DNA of 64,000 nucleotides. Source: JAWMQL01 sp033283165. Lineage in GTDB: Bacteria > Pseudomonadota > Gammaproteobacteria > Pseudomonadales > Halieaceae. The notes under the pieces are model-generated. The model was not told the origin of the DNA, did no database searches, and saw only the letters and a list, made by a program, of their open reading frames with translations. Below, piece by piece: positions 25,959 through 34,170 of this stretch (the stretch's first letter is position 1; each line of letters opens with the position of its first letter). The stretch lies in the NCBI GenBank assembly GCA_033283165.1, contig JAWMQL010000003.1, positions 682,001-746,000 on the forward strand, read 5' to 3'. The translations under genes and the position numbers were made by a program.

Positions 25959-26083
25959 CGCGGCGAACCGGGGGCTGCCGCGCTATCACATCACCGGGGG
26001 GCAGCCAGTGATTGAGACAATCCCTTTGTCCCGCAGTTCAGTACCCGCTGCGCGGCGCCTACTTTAACAGGAATCGAGGGCCT

Positions 26084-27058
26084 ATGCTTCTTGCGGCAGC
26101 CACAATTTTGGTCGGCTTTATCCTCCTCATCTGGAGCGCTGATCTCTTTGTGGCCGGGGCGGCTTCCATCGCCGAAAATTTCGGCCTGTCGCCAATTATC
26201 ATCGGCCTGACCATTGTTTCACTGGGAACCTCGGCGCCCGAAATCCTGGTGTCGCTCACCGCGGCGTTCTCCGATGCCGGCAAGCTGGCCATCGGCAACG
26301 CCATAGGCTCCAATATCGCCAATATCGGGTTGGTGCTGGGCTCAACGGTACTGATCGCGCCGCTCAGTGTTCACCCCAGCTGCATGAAACAGGAAATGCC
26401 TACCTTGCTTATCGTTACCCTGGCGGTGGGCCTGCTGCTGGTTGACGGCGAACTGACCCTACTGGACGGGCTTCTGATGCTGGCCGCGCTGGCCCTGATC
26501 CTGATACGCACCATTCGCGGCCAGAGCCAGGACCCCAACCTGCTGATCGAGGCGACAGAGGAAACGATGCCTCACCTGAACCCGTTGCGCGCCTGGCTCA
26601 CCTTTGCCCTCGGACTGGCGCTGCTCATTGCCAGTTCCCAGATGCTGGTCTGGGGCGCCACCGAGGTGGCCGCGGCCCTGGGGGTTTCGGAGCTCATCAT
26701 CGGGCTGACCGTTGTTGCGGTCGGTACCAGCCTGCCGGAATTGGCCGCCACCGTGGCCAGCGCCCTGCGCGGTCACACCGAGATCGCCGTGGGTAACGTG
26801 ATCGGCTCCAACCTGTTCAACCTGCTGGCGGTTATGTCCCTGCCAGGCATCGTCAAAACCGAGCAGTTGGAGCCCTACGTCCTCTCCCGCGACTACGCGT
26901 CCATGACACTCGCCACTCTGATGCTGGCTGTACTGCTGTATATCGGCCGGCGCCGCAGCAAGGGAGGCGCGGGGCACGCCTACATCGGCCGCACCGCCGG
27001 GGTGTTGTTACTGTCCTTCTACGCACTGTATTATTACGAACTCTTTTTGACCATCTGA
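26084..27058 (+). CDS. yrbG: YrbG, Ca2+/Na+ exchanger family protein
   Basis: Inner-membrane cation antiporter of the K+-dependent Na+/Ca2+ exchanger family. The 324 residues show the two inverted alpha repeats, IVSLGTSAPEILVSLTAA with AIGNAIGSNIANIGLVLG, and VVAVGTSLPELAATVAS with AVGNVIGSNLFNLLAVM. The acidic residues in S-x-PE are the ion ligands of the family. The ATG at 26084 gives the family length; earlier in-frame codons add a non-conserved tail. First gene of the kds-lpt operon. Confidence 0.94.
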   Translation: MLLAAATILVGFILLIWSADLFVAGAASIAENFGLSPIIIGLTIVSLGTSAPEILVSLTAAFSDAGKLAIGNAIGSNIANIGLVLGSTVLIAPLSVHPSCMKQEMPTLLIVTLAVGLLLVDGELTLLDGLLMLAALALILIRTIRGQSQDPNLLIEATEETMPHLNPLRAWLTFALGLALLIASSQMLVWGATEVAAALGVSELIIGLTVVAVGTSLPELAATVASALRGHTEIAVGNVIGSNLFNLLAVMSLPGIVKTEQLEPYVLSRDYASMTLATLMLAVLLYIGRRRSKGGAGHAYIGRTAGVLLLSFYALYYYELFLTI

Positions 27059-27074
27059 ACGCGGAAAAAGGCCC

Positions 27075-28055
27075 ATGAGCGAGGCAGAGCTGTCCCCCCA
27101 CATTGCCTCGGGCCAGCGCACCATACGCATGGAATCAGAGGCTGTCGCGGCCATGGAGCAGCGGGTGGGGGAGCAATTTTCCCACGCCTGTGAGCTGCTG
27201 CTGGCAACCCGCGGCCGGGTCATTGTCACCGGCATGGGCAAGTCGGGGCACATTGCCCGCAAGATTGCCGCCACCCTGGCCAGTACCGGAACCCCCGCGT
27301 ACTTCGTCCACCCGGGCGAGGCCAGCCACGGTGACATGGGCATGATCACCCGGGACGATACGGTGATTGCCCTATCCAATAGCGGCGCGGTGGCGGAAAT
27401 CACCTCCCTCCTGCCGCTGCTGAAAAGGCTGGGAATACCGCTGGTCAGCATGACTGGCAACCCGGATTCGGTACTGGCCCAGGCCTCCGACGCACACCTG
27501 GATACCGGTGTTGAAACCGAGGCCTGCCCACTGGACCTGGCACCAACCTCCAGCACGACCACGGCACTGGTCATGGGTGACGCGCTGGCGATCGCGTTGC
27601 TGGAAGCACGCGGCTTTACCGCCGAAGACTTCGCATTCTCCCACCCGGGGGGCACACTGGGCCGAAAGCTGCTGCTGAAGGTCGAGGACATCATGCACCG
27701 CGGTGATGCAATTCCCAGGGTCGAGCCGGAAACACCCCTGGCCCAGGCTCTGCTGGAAGTCAGCAGAAAGGGCCTGGGCATGACCACCGTGATCGGCAAG
27801 GACGGGCGCCTGGCCGGCATCTTCACAGACGGCGACCTGCGCCGTGCACTGGACGCAAGAATCGATCTGAACACGACCCCGATTGCCGATTTGATGACCA
27901 CCGGGGCAAAGACCACCGCCCCCGGTGTGCTGGCGGCCGAGGCCCTGCGGGTCATGGAGGAGAACCAGATCACTTCCCTGGTGGTCATCGCCGAGGACGG
28001 GGCCATCTGTGGCGTGCTGCACCTGATGAGCCTGCTGCACGCGGGGCTGGCCTGA
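27075..28055 (+). CDS. kdsD: KdsD, D-arabinose 5-phosphate isomerase
   Basis: Interconverts ribulose 5-phosphate and arabinose 5-phosphate, the first step to KDO for lipopolysaccharide. The 326 residues have an N-terminal SIS domain (VTGMGKSGHIARKIAATLASTG, with SNSGAVAEI) and two C-terminal CBS domains (from about 205). It is followed three bases later by kdsC. Confidence 0.96.
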   Translation: MSEAELSPHIASGQRTIRMESEAVAAMEQRVGEQFSHACELLLATRGRVIVTGMGKSGHIARKIAATLASTGTPAYFVHPGEASHGDMGMITRDDTVIALSNSGAVAEITSLLPLLKRLGIPLVSMTGNPDSVLAQASDAHLDTGVETEACPLDLAPTSSTTTALVMGDALAIALLEARGFTAEDFAFSHPGGTLGRKLLLKVEDIMHRGDAIPRVEPETPLAQALLEVSRKGLGMTTVIGKDGRLAGIFTDGDLRRALDARIDLNTTPIADLMTTGAKTTAPGVLAAEALRVMEENQITSLVVIAEDGAICGVLHLMSLLHAGLA

Positions 28056-28057
28056 CC

Positions 28058-28582
28058 GTGTCCGCCATCAGGGGGAAACAGGCCGCGGCCATCCGGGTTC
28101 TGGTCCTGGACGTGGACGGGGTGTTGACCGACGGCCGTATTTACTACGGCAACGCGGGCGAGGAACTGAAGGCCTTCAATATCAAGGACGGACTGGGCGT
28201 GAAGCTGCTGCAGCGCGCCGGGATCGAGGTGGCCATCATTACCGGGCGCAGTTCAGCCATCGTTCAGCGTCGCGCCACAGAACTGGGTATCGAACGGGTG
28301 ATACAGGGTCGCGAGGACAAGCTGGCGGCGCTGACCGAGTTGTGCAATGACCTGGACGTGGCGCTGGAGCACTGCGCCTACATGGGTGACGACCTGCCCG
28401 ACCTGGCGGCGATCGCGGCCGCCGGCCTGGGACTTACCGTCGCTGACGCATGCCCGGCAGTCGCCGCGGCCGCCGATTGGCAGTCGGCTAACGCCGGTGG
28501 CTGCGGCGCCGTGCGCGAGGCCTGCGAGACACTGCTGCAGGCCAGGGGACAGTGGTCAGACCTGGAGAGCAGCTACCGGTGA
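28058..28582 (+). CDS. kdsC: KdsC, KDO 8-phosphate phosphatase
   Basis: HAD-family phosphatase that releases KDO from KDO 8-phosphate. The 174 residues carry HAD motif I LDVDGVLTDG, motif II ITGRSS and the C-terminal MGDDLPDLA. The start is GTG at 28058. The stop overlaps the lptC start as GTGA. Confidence 0.96.
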   Translation: MSAIRGKQAAAIRVLVLDVDGVLTDGRIYYGNAGEELKAFNIKDGLGVKLLQRAGIEVAIITGRSSAIVQRRATELGIERVIQGREDKLAALTELCNDLDVALEHCAYMGDDLPDLAAIAAAGLGLTVADACPAVAAAADWQSANAGGCGAVREACETLLQARGQWSDLESSYR

Positions 28583-29136
28583 TCAGGCGCCCGTCCACCC
28601 AGCTGCTGCTGATCGTCCTGGGCGTGAGCCTGTTTGCCTGGCTGTACGACCCCAGCGATGAACGCTATCCCGATGCCGCCACCCAGGAGCGGCAACGCGA
28701 GCTGCCCAAAACCTACCTGATCGATACCCGCAGCTGGGTCTACGATGAAGACGGCAACCTGAGCGAGGTCCTGGATACTGCTTCTGCCGAGTACTACCTG
28801 GACGGCGATGAGACGTTCCTGGTGTCGCCACGATTCTATTCCCATCACGACGACGACCGCACCTGGTCCGCGTCGGCCGAGCGCGGCGTCATGAATCATG
28901 CCGGTGATACCCTGTCGCTGTTCGACAAGGTCCTGCTGATCAGCGACCAGACCGGTGGGCGACTGGAAACCGAGGCCATGAAGATTGACCTGGAACGTAA
29001 AGTTGCCCGCTCCCGAAGCCCGGTGTTACTTACCCAGGGCCAGAACACGACACGCGCTGACGGCATGGTTGCCAACCTGGAGCGGGAGCGTATGCAACTC
29101 ATGCCCAACGTGGAGAGTATTTATGTTGTGCAGTAA
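28579..29136 (+). CDS. lptC: LptC, LPS-export membrane-anchored bridge protein
   Basis: Bitopic inner-membrane protein that passes LPS from LptB2FG to LptA. The 185 residues have one N-terminal helix (about 7-21) and a beta-jellyroll domain with the family patterns VSPRFYSHHDDDRTW and LSLFDKVLLISD. The GTG at 28579 overlaps the kdsC stop, with GGAGAG upstream inside kdsC. Confidence 0.93.
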   Translation: MIRRPSTQLLLIVLGVSLFAWLYDPSDERYPDAATQERQRELPKTYLIDTRSWVYDEDGNLSEVLDTASAEYYLDGDETFLVSPRFYSHHDDDRTWSASAERGVMNHAGDTLSLFDKVLLISDQTGGRLETEAMKIDLERKVARSRSPVLLTQGQNTTRADGMVANLERERMQLMPNVESIYVVQ

Positions 29137-29773
29137 GCGGCTCTGTTGGCCAGCCCTGCCACTGCTGTTATTGCTGCTGCTGGGTATCGCCAACGATCGG
29201 GCTATGGCGTTACCGGACGACCGCCAACAGCCGATCAGGATTCGCGCCGACCAGGCCATCCGCGACGAGAAACTGGGCACCACTGTCTACAGTGGCAACG
29301 TGATCATGGACCAGGGCAGCCTGCACATCGAGGCGGACCGGGTCACTATCTACCGCCTGGTGGAAGAGGCGGACAAGATTGTGGCCGAAGGTAAGCCAGC
29401 ACACCTGCAGCAGCGTCCGGAGGAAGGCAAGGGACTGATGCACGCGCGGGCCGGCATCATCGAGTACTACAAGGCCGAAGACCGCGTACACATGAGAGAC
29501 GACGCCCGCATCGAACAGGACGGCTCAACGGTTCGAGGTAACACCATCGACTACTACATCGAGCAGCAGCTGGTCAAAGCCGACAGCGACGCCAGCCAGG
29601 AAGACAGCCGGGTCGAGGTCGTGATTCCCGCCACCACCGTCAGCAGCAGCGATGCCCCCGACCAGCCGACTACCGACAGCGAAGCCACCGACAGCGAGGC
29701 CACCGACAGAGAAGCCACCGACAGCGAAGCCACCGATAGCGAGGCCACCGATGGCACAGCTGAGCGCGAATAA
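29123..29773 (+). CDS. lptA: LptA, periplasmic LPS transport protein with repeat tail
   Basis: Forms the periplasmic bridge that carries LPS to LptDE. The 216 residues have a signal peptide ending MALP, then the OstA domain (IRIRADQAIRDEKLGTTVYSGNVIM) and DSTVRGNTIDYYIEQQ-like strands. The tail beyond about residue 183 is a low-complexity repeat of ATDSE encoded by a 15-bp tandem array and is not part of the fold. The ATG overlaps the lptC stop by 14 bp and the end overlaps lptB by 23 bp. Confidence 0.93.
   Translation: MLCSKRLCWPALPLLLLLLLGIANDRAMALPDDRQQPIRIRADQAIRDEKLGTTVYSGNVIMDQGSLHIEADRVTIYRLVEEADKIVAEGKPAHLQQRPEEGKGLMHARAGIIEYYKAEDRVHMRDDARIEQDGSTVRGNTIDYYIEQQLVKADSDASQEDSRVEVVIPATTVSSSDAPDQPTTDSEATDSEATDREATDSEATDSEATDGTAERE
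29672..29760 (+). repeat. 15-bp tandem array in the lptA tail, entering lptB
   Basis: Five near-perfect units of accgacagcgaagcc and a decayed sixth encode TDSEA in the LptA frame. Variants in the last units create both the GAGG ribosome-binding sequence and the ATG of lptB (29751). In the lptB frame the same array would read PPTAK-like repeats, but it lies upstream of the start. Confidence 0.88.
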
Positions 29774-30476
29774 CCTGGCCAAGGCCTACAAGGGCCGGGA
29801 AGTCGTCAAGGATGTCTCCATGGCCATCGAGAGCGGCCAGGTGGTGGGCCTGCTGGGCCCCAATGGGGCCGGCAAGACCACCTGCTTTTACATGATTGTC
29901 GGGATCGTCAAGGCGGATCGCGGCAGCATCACCATAAACGGCGAGGATATCACCGCGCTGCCCATGCACGAGCGCGCCCGTCGCGGTATCGGCTACCTGC
30001 CGCAGGAGGCTTCGATCTTCCGCAAGCTGACCGTGGGCGACAATATCCTCTCGATCCTCGAGACCCGCCCGGACCTGAACCGGGAGCAGCGCCGGGAACG
30101 CCGCGACCAGTTGCTGGAGGAGTTCCACATCACCCACATAAGGGACAGCCTGGGCCAGGCCCTGTCAGGCGGAGAAAGGAGGCGGGTGGAAATAGCCCGC
30201 GCCCTCGCCACGGAGCCCGATTTCATCCTGCTGGACGAGCCTTTTGCCGGTGTCGACCCGATTTCGGTAGCTGACATCCAGCAAATCATTACCCACTTGC
30301 GCAACCGCGGTATCGGGGTGCTCATCACCGACCACAACGTGCGCGAAACACTGCACATCTGCGAGAAAGCCTTTATCGTTGGTGAAGGCCATATCATCGC
30401 CTCAGGCACCGCCCAGGACGTGCTGGACAACAGCAAGGTCCGCGAAGTGTATCTGGGCCAGGGATTTACCCTCTAG
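29751..30476 (+). CDS. lptB: LptB, LPS-export ABC ATPase
   Basis: Cytoplasmic ATPase that with LptF and LptG extracts LPS from the inner membrane. The 241 residues equal E. coli LptB. Walker A GPNGAGKTT, signature LSGGERRRVEIARAL, Walker B ILLDEPFAGVDP and the H-loop DHN are all intact. The ATG lies in the last unit of the lptA tandem array with GAGG seven bases upstream. Longer in-frame extensions through the array are not conserved. Confidence 0.97.
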   Translation: MAQLSANNLAKAYKGREVVKDVSMAIESGQVVGLLGPNGAGKTTCFYMIVGIVKADRGSITINGEDITALPMHERARRGIGYLPQEASIFRKLTVGDNILSILETRPDLNREQRRERRDQLLEEFHITHIRDSLGQALSGGERRRVEIARALATEPDFILLDEPFAGVDPISVADIQQIITHLRNRGIGVLITDHNVRETLHICEKAFIVGEGHIIASGTAQDVLDNSKVREVYLGQGFTL

Positions 30477-30600
30477 CCAGCAAAGCATCCAGGTAATACA
30501 AGCAATAATCACGCCAGCCATTGCCAGCGGCGGGTTGCGGGCATTACACTGATCCGGGAGCCCGCCTGAGGACTCAGACAATCCTTTTTCCGACCGCCAC

Positions 30601-32091
30601 ATGAAACAATCTCTACAGCTCAAGCTAGGCCAACAACTGACGATGACACCTCAGTTGCAGCAGGCTATCAAGCTTTTGCAGTTGTCGACCCTGGACCTGC
30701 AACAGGAAATCCAGGACGCGCTGGATAACAATCCGCTGCTGGAGCTGGCCGAGGACGAGAGCGAGGGTGGCGCGGAAGACGACAATTCCTCTAAAGATGC
30801 CCGCGAGAATGCCCAGGCCGGTGAAGAGGAATCCCTGAACGCCGCGGGCGTCGATGAGGATGATGACTGGCAGTCCAAGATTCCCGATGAACTGCCCGTG
30901 GACACCCAGTGGGACGACCTGCTGCCCTCGGCCTCCGCCCCGGCACCAGCCCCCTCGGGTGACGGCGGCGAACTGGACTTCGAGGCCCGGGGCCCGACCG
31001 GCCAGAGCCTGCAGGAATTCCTGCACTGGCAGCTCAACCTCACGCGGCTGTCTGACACCGACCGGGTTATTGCCTACGCAATTATCGACGCCACGGGTGA
31101 CAACGGCCGTCTGGAACAAAGCGTGGAGGAAATTCACGCAGCGCTGGTCGCCGAATTGGATATCGATCCGGACGAGGTGGTGGCGGTGCTTCACTGCCTG
31201 CAGCAATTCGAGCCCGCCGGGGTTTGCGCCAGGGACCTGCAGGAATGTCTGCTGATCCAGTTGCGCCAGCTGCCGGTGCAAACCCGCTGGCGAGAGCAGG
31301 CTATACAGGTGGTCAGCCGCCACATGGCCCAGCTCGGCAATGCCGATTTCAACCAGATCCTGCGTCGCACCCGGCTGCAGGAATCGGAGCTGAAAGAAGT
31401 GCTGACCCTGATCCAGGGGCTGGACCCGCACCCCGGCCTGCGCCAGTCCGAGGAGCGTACCGAGTACGTGATCCCTGACGTCATGGTCAGCAAGCGCAAT
31501 GATCGCTGGGTGGTGGAACTCAACCCGGAGGTGGCGCCGCGCCTGCGTATCAACCAGGATTACGCCGGCCTGATCAAGCGCGCCGACACCAGTGCCGACA
31601 ATACCTTTCTGCGGGACAACCTGCAGGAAGCGCGCTGGTTCCTGAAGAGCCTGCAAAGCCGCAATGAGACCCTCATGAAAGTGGCCACCCGCATCGTCGA
31701 ACACCAGCGCGGGTTCCTGGAGTACGGCCCGGAGGCCATGAAACCGCTGGTGCTGCAGGAAATTGCCGAATCAGTAGATATGCATGAATCGACCATTTCC
31801 CGGGTTACAAACCGCAAGTACATGCACACGCCCCGGGGGGTATTCGAGTTAAAATATTTCTTCTCCAGCCACGTCGGCACCACCAGCGGCGGCGAGTGCT
31901 CGTCCACCGCAATCAGGGCACTGATTCGCAAACTGGTGGCGGAAGAGAATCCGCGTAAACCGCTGAGTGACAACAAACTCGCTCAGCTGTTGGAACAGGA
32001 CCAGGGGATCAAGGTCGCCCGGCGCACAGTCGCCAAATACAGGGACAGCCTGCAGATCCCCCCCTCCAACGAACGCAAGAGATTGGTCTAA
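30601..32091 (+). CDS. rpoN: RpoN, sigma-54 factor
   Basis: Alternative sigma factor recognising -24/-12 promoters and requiring enhancer-binding activators. The 496 residues have the Gln/Leu-rich region I (MKQSLQLKLGQQLTMTPQLQQAIKLLQ), an acidic region II, the core-binding region, and the C-terminal RpoN box ARRTVAKYRDSLQIP. It begins the sigma54/nitrogen-PTS block downstream of lptB, the standard order. Confidence 0.97.
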   Translation: MKQSLQLKLGQQLTMTPQLQQAIKLLQLSTLDLQQEIQDALDNNPLLELAEDESEGGAEDDNSSKDARENAQAGEEESLNAAGVDEDDDWQSKIPDELPVDTQWDDLLPSASAPAPAPSGDGGELDFEARGPTGQSLQEFLHWQLNLTRLSDTDRVIAYAIIDATGDNGRLEQSVEEIHAALVAELDIDPDEVVAVLHCLQQFEPAGVCARDLQECLLIQLRQLPVQTRWREQAIQVVSRHMAQLGNADFNQILRRTRLQESELKEVLTLIQGLDPHPGLRQSEERTEYVIPDVMVSKRNDRWVVELNPEVAPRLRINQDYAGLIKRADTSADNTFLRDNLQEARWFLKSLQSRNETLMKVATRIVEHQRGFLEYGPEAMKPLVLQEIAESVDMHESTISRVTNRKYMHTPRGVFELKYFFSSHVGTTSGGECSSTAIRALIRKLVAEENPRKPLSDNKLAQLLEQDQGIKVARRTVAKYRDSLQIPPSNERKRLV

Positions 32092-32130
32092 AATATACAC
32101 AGCGGTATCACTCTGAGTAAGGAGCTCTTT

Positions 32131-32418
32131 ATGCAATTGAATGTCAGCGGTCACCACGTGGAAGTTTCCTCCCCCCTGCGCGAGTACGTGGAAAACAAAT
32201 TCGAGCGCCTGCAACGACATTTCGACCAGATAACCAACACCGAGGTCACCCTGATCGTAGAAAAACTGGTACAAAAAGCCGAGGCCACCGTGCACATTTC
32301 CGGGGCCGACATCTTCGCCGCCGCCGAATCAGAGGATATGTATGCCGCCATTGACGCCCTGGCCGACAAGCTGGACCGGCAATTAATCAAGCACAAGGAG
32401 AAAAGCCGAGGTCACTAG
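32131..32418 (+). CDS. hpf: HPF, short ribosome hibernation-promoting factor
   Basis: Binds the 30S decoding region in slow growth and promotes 100S dimers. The 95 residues are the short gammaproteobacterial form (MQLNVSGHHVEVSSPLREYV, then EKLVQKAEATVHISGADIFA). AAGGAG lies close upstream of the ATG. Confidence 0.95.
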   Translation: MQLNVSGHHVEVSSPLREYVENKFERLQRHFDQITNTEVTLIVEKLVQKAEATVHISGADIFAAAESEDMYAAIDALADKLDRQLIKHKEKSRGH

Positions 32419-32457
32419 GGCCAACTCACCTGGTGTGACCAGGCCCAGCCAAATCCC

Positions 32458-32916
32458 ATGCAAATCATGCAACAGTTCCTGACCCCCGGGCGCACCGCCT
32501 GCCGCGTTACCGGGGTCAGCAAAAAACGTCTGCTGGAAACCATCGCGGGTATCATCGCCGAAGACCAGTTGTCACTGTCCCAGTCCGAGGTATTTTCGCA
32601 ACTGGTGGCCAGGGAAAAACTGGGCAGCACCGCACTCGGCAAGGGCATCGCCATCCCGCACTGCCGTATGGCGAACTGCAGCCATCCGCTGGGCACCCTG
32701 GTCTCGCTGTCAGAGCCAGTGGATTTCGACGCGCCCGACGGTCAACCGGTAGACCTGTTGTTTATTCTGCTGGTACCGGAAGAAACGCAGCAACAGCACC
32801 TCGATATTCTCGCCGGCATCGCGCGACTGTTCAGCCAGGAAGAGTTCTGCTCCGCCCTGCGCACGGCCGAGACCGACGAAGCGCTATTCCAGTTGGCGAC
32901 GAGCTGGGAGTCGTGA
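32458..32916 (+). CDS. ptsN: PtsN, EIIA-Ntr of the nitrogen PTS
   Basis: Regulatory phosphocarrier that controls potassium transport and other targets according to its phosphorylation. The 152 residues contain the phosphorylated His at 68 in GIAIPHCRM. The end overlaps the rapZ start (GTGA). Confidence 0.95.
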   Translation: MQIMQQFLTPGRTACRVTGVSKKRLLETIAGIIAEDQLSLSQSEVFSQLVAREKLGSTALGKGIAIPHCRMANCSHPLGTLVSLSEPVDFDAPDGQPVDLLFILLVPEETQQQHLDILAGIARLFSQEEFCSALRTAETDEALFQLATSWES

Positions 32917-33785
32917 CCGAGGCGCCACGTCAGCTGGTAGTCATCAGCGGCCGCTCCGGTTCCGGCAAGAGCACCGCCCTGCACCAGCTGGAGGACGAGG
33001 GCTACTATTGCATCGACAACCTTCCCGTTTCACTGCTGCCCGCCCTCGTTCAGGAGGTCGCGCGGAAGGAGTTCCTGCACTTTCGGGGCACCGCGGTCTG
33101 TATCGACGCCCGCAATGCATGGAAAGACCTGAGTGATTTCAACGCGATTCTCGACTCCCTGCCGTCCGGGGTAAGTACCGATATCCTGTTCCTGGACGCC
33201 CAGGACTCGACCCTGATCAAGCGCTTCAGCGAGACCCGCCGGCGCCACCCCCTGAGCAGTGAAACCATGCCCCTGGCCGAGGCCATAGTCTACGAACGGG
33301 ACCTGCTGGAGCCCATCGCCAGCGCCGCGTCGCTGGTGCTGGATACCAGCCAGATGACCATTTACGAGCTGCGGGACGCTATCAAGCAGCGCCTGGTCGG
33401 GGCCAGCGCCGGCAGTATGTCCATCCTGTTCCAGTCCTTCGGCTTCAAGCGCGGCATACCCAATGACGCGGACCTGGTGTTCGACGTGCGTATGTTGCCC
33501 AACCCGCACTGGGTGCGGGAGCTGCGCCTGAAGACCGGCCTGGATCAGGAGGTTGCCAGTTTCCTGGAACAGCGCGATCTGACCGGTGAATTGTTTGCCG
33601 ATCTCTGTCACTACCTGGATAACTGGCTGCCGCGTTATCGCGAGAGCAACCGCAGTTACATGACGATTGCGCTGGGTTGTACTGGCGGACAACATCGTTC
33701 AGTATATCTGGCGCACAGGCTTTTCGAACACTACCGGCAGCAGTATCCGCAGGTTCATATCCGGCACCGGGAACTGCAACAATAA
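32913..33785 (+). CDS. rapZ: RapZ, RNase adaptor / nucleotide-binding protein
   Basis: In E. coli RapZ binds the GlmZ small RNA and delivers it to RNase E, tuning GlcN-6-P synthesis. The 290 residues have Walker A GRSGSGKST (residues 13-21), the stretch DILFLDAQDSTLIKRFSETRR, and the C-terminal ALGCTGGQHRSVYLAHRL. The start is GTG overlapping ptsN. Confidence 0.95.
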   Translation: MTEAPRQLVVISGRSGSGKSTALHQLEDEGYYCIDNLPVSLLPALVQEVARKEFLHFRGTAVCIDARNAWKDLSDFNAILDSLPSGVSTDILFLDAQDSTLIKRFSETRRRHPLSSETMPLAEAIVYERDLLEPIASAASLVLDTSQMTIYELRDAIKQRLVGASAGSMSILFQSFGFKRGIPNDADLVFDVRMLPNPHWVRELRLKTGLDQEVASFLEQRDLTGELFADLCHYLDNWLPRYRESNRSYMTIALGCTGGQHRSVYLAHRLFEHYRQQYPQVHIRHRELQQ

Positions 33786-33804
33786 ACAGGCACGGCGTGG
33801 TCAG

Positions 33805-34074
33805 ATGATTGAAACCCAGGTCACCATTATCAACAAACTCGGCCTGCATGCCCGTGCCGCGGCCAAGTTCGTTGGCTGTGCCTCCGCGTTCTCGTCCAAC
33901 ATTCAGGCCGGCCGCGATGGCCAGCTGGTCGATGGCAAGAGCATCATGTCGGTGATGATGCTCGCAGCGGGCAAGGGTACAGTCCTGGACCTGAAGATCG
34001 ATGGCGACGATGAACAGTCCGCGCTGGCCGCGCTCACCAACCTGATCGAGAACCGCTTCGACGAGCCCGAATAG
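33805..34074 (+). CDS. npr (ptsO): NPr, HPr-like protein of the nitrogen PTS
   Basis: Phosphocarrier between EI-Ntr and PtsN. The 89 residues have the phosphorylation site His 15 in KLGLHARAAAKF and a Ser motif DGKSIMSVMMLAAGKG. The ATG at 33805 follows rapZ by 19 bp; in-frame upstream sequence belongs to rapZ. Confidence 0.94.
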   Translation: MIETQVTIINKLGLHARAAAKFVGCASAFSSNIQAGRDGQLVDGKSIMSVMMLAAGKGTVLDLKIDGDDEQSALAALTNLIENRFDEPE

Positions 34075-34093
34075 GGCCCAATCCCGTCACAAG

Positions 34094-34122
34094 TTGTTGT
34101 CCCCTGCGCTTTACCCGATAAT
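34094..34122 (+). promoter_or_regulatory. Putative mgtE promoter
   Basis: -35 TTGTTG (34094-34099), a 17-bp spacer and -10 GATAAT (34117-34122). Optimal spacing and a good -10, but a weak -35. Confidence 0.45.
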
Positions 34123-34129
34123 TGGCGCA

Positions 34130-34148
34130 CCGCGCCCATCCGGCGCGG
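34130..34148 (+). promoter_or_regulatory. Leader hairpin before mgtE
   Basis: Perfect 7-bp stem CCGCGCC / GGCGCGG with a five-base loop, immediately after the predicted transcription start of mgtE. It lacks a T-run. It is far too small for an M-box riboswitch, and no such structure is seen. Confidence 0.4.
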
Positions 34149-34170
34149 ATTCGTCGGGGACCACAACAAG

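Noticed and set aside
29652..29750. N-terminal extension of LptB through the repeat (PPTAK repeats)
   Set aside because: LptB from ATG 29751 has exactly the family length, and the extension is only the lptA array in another frame.
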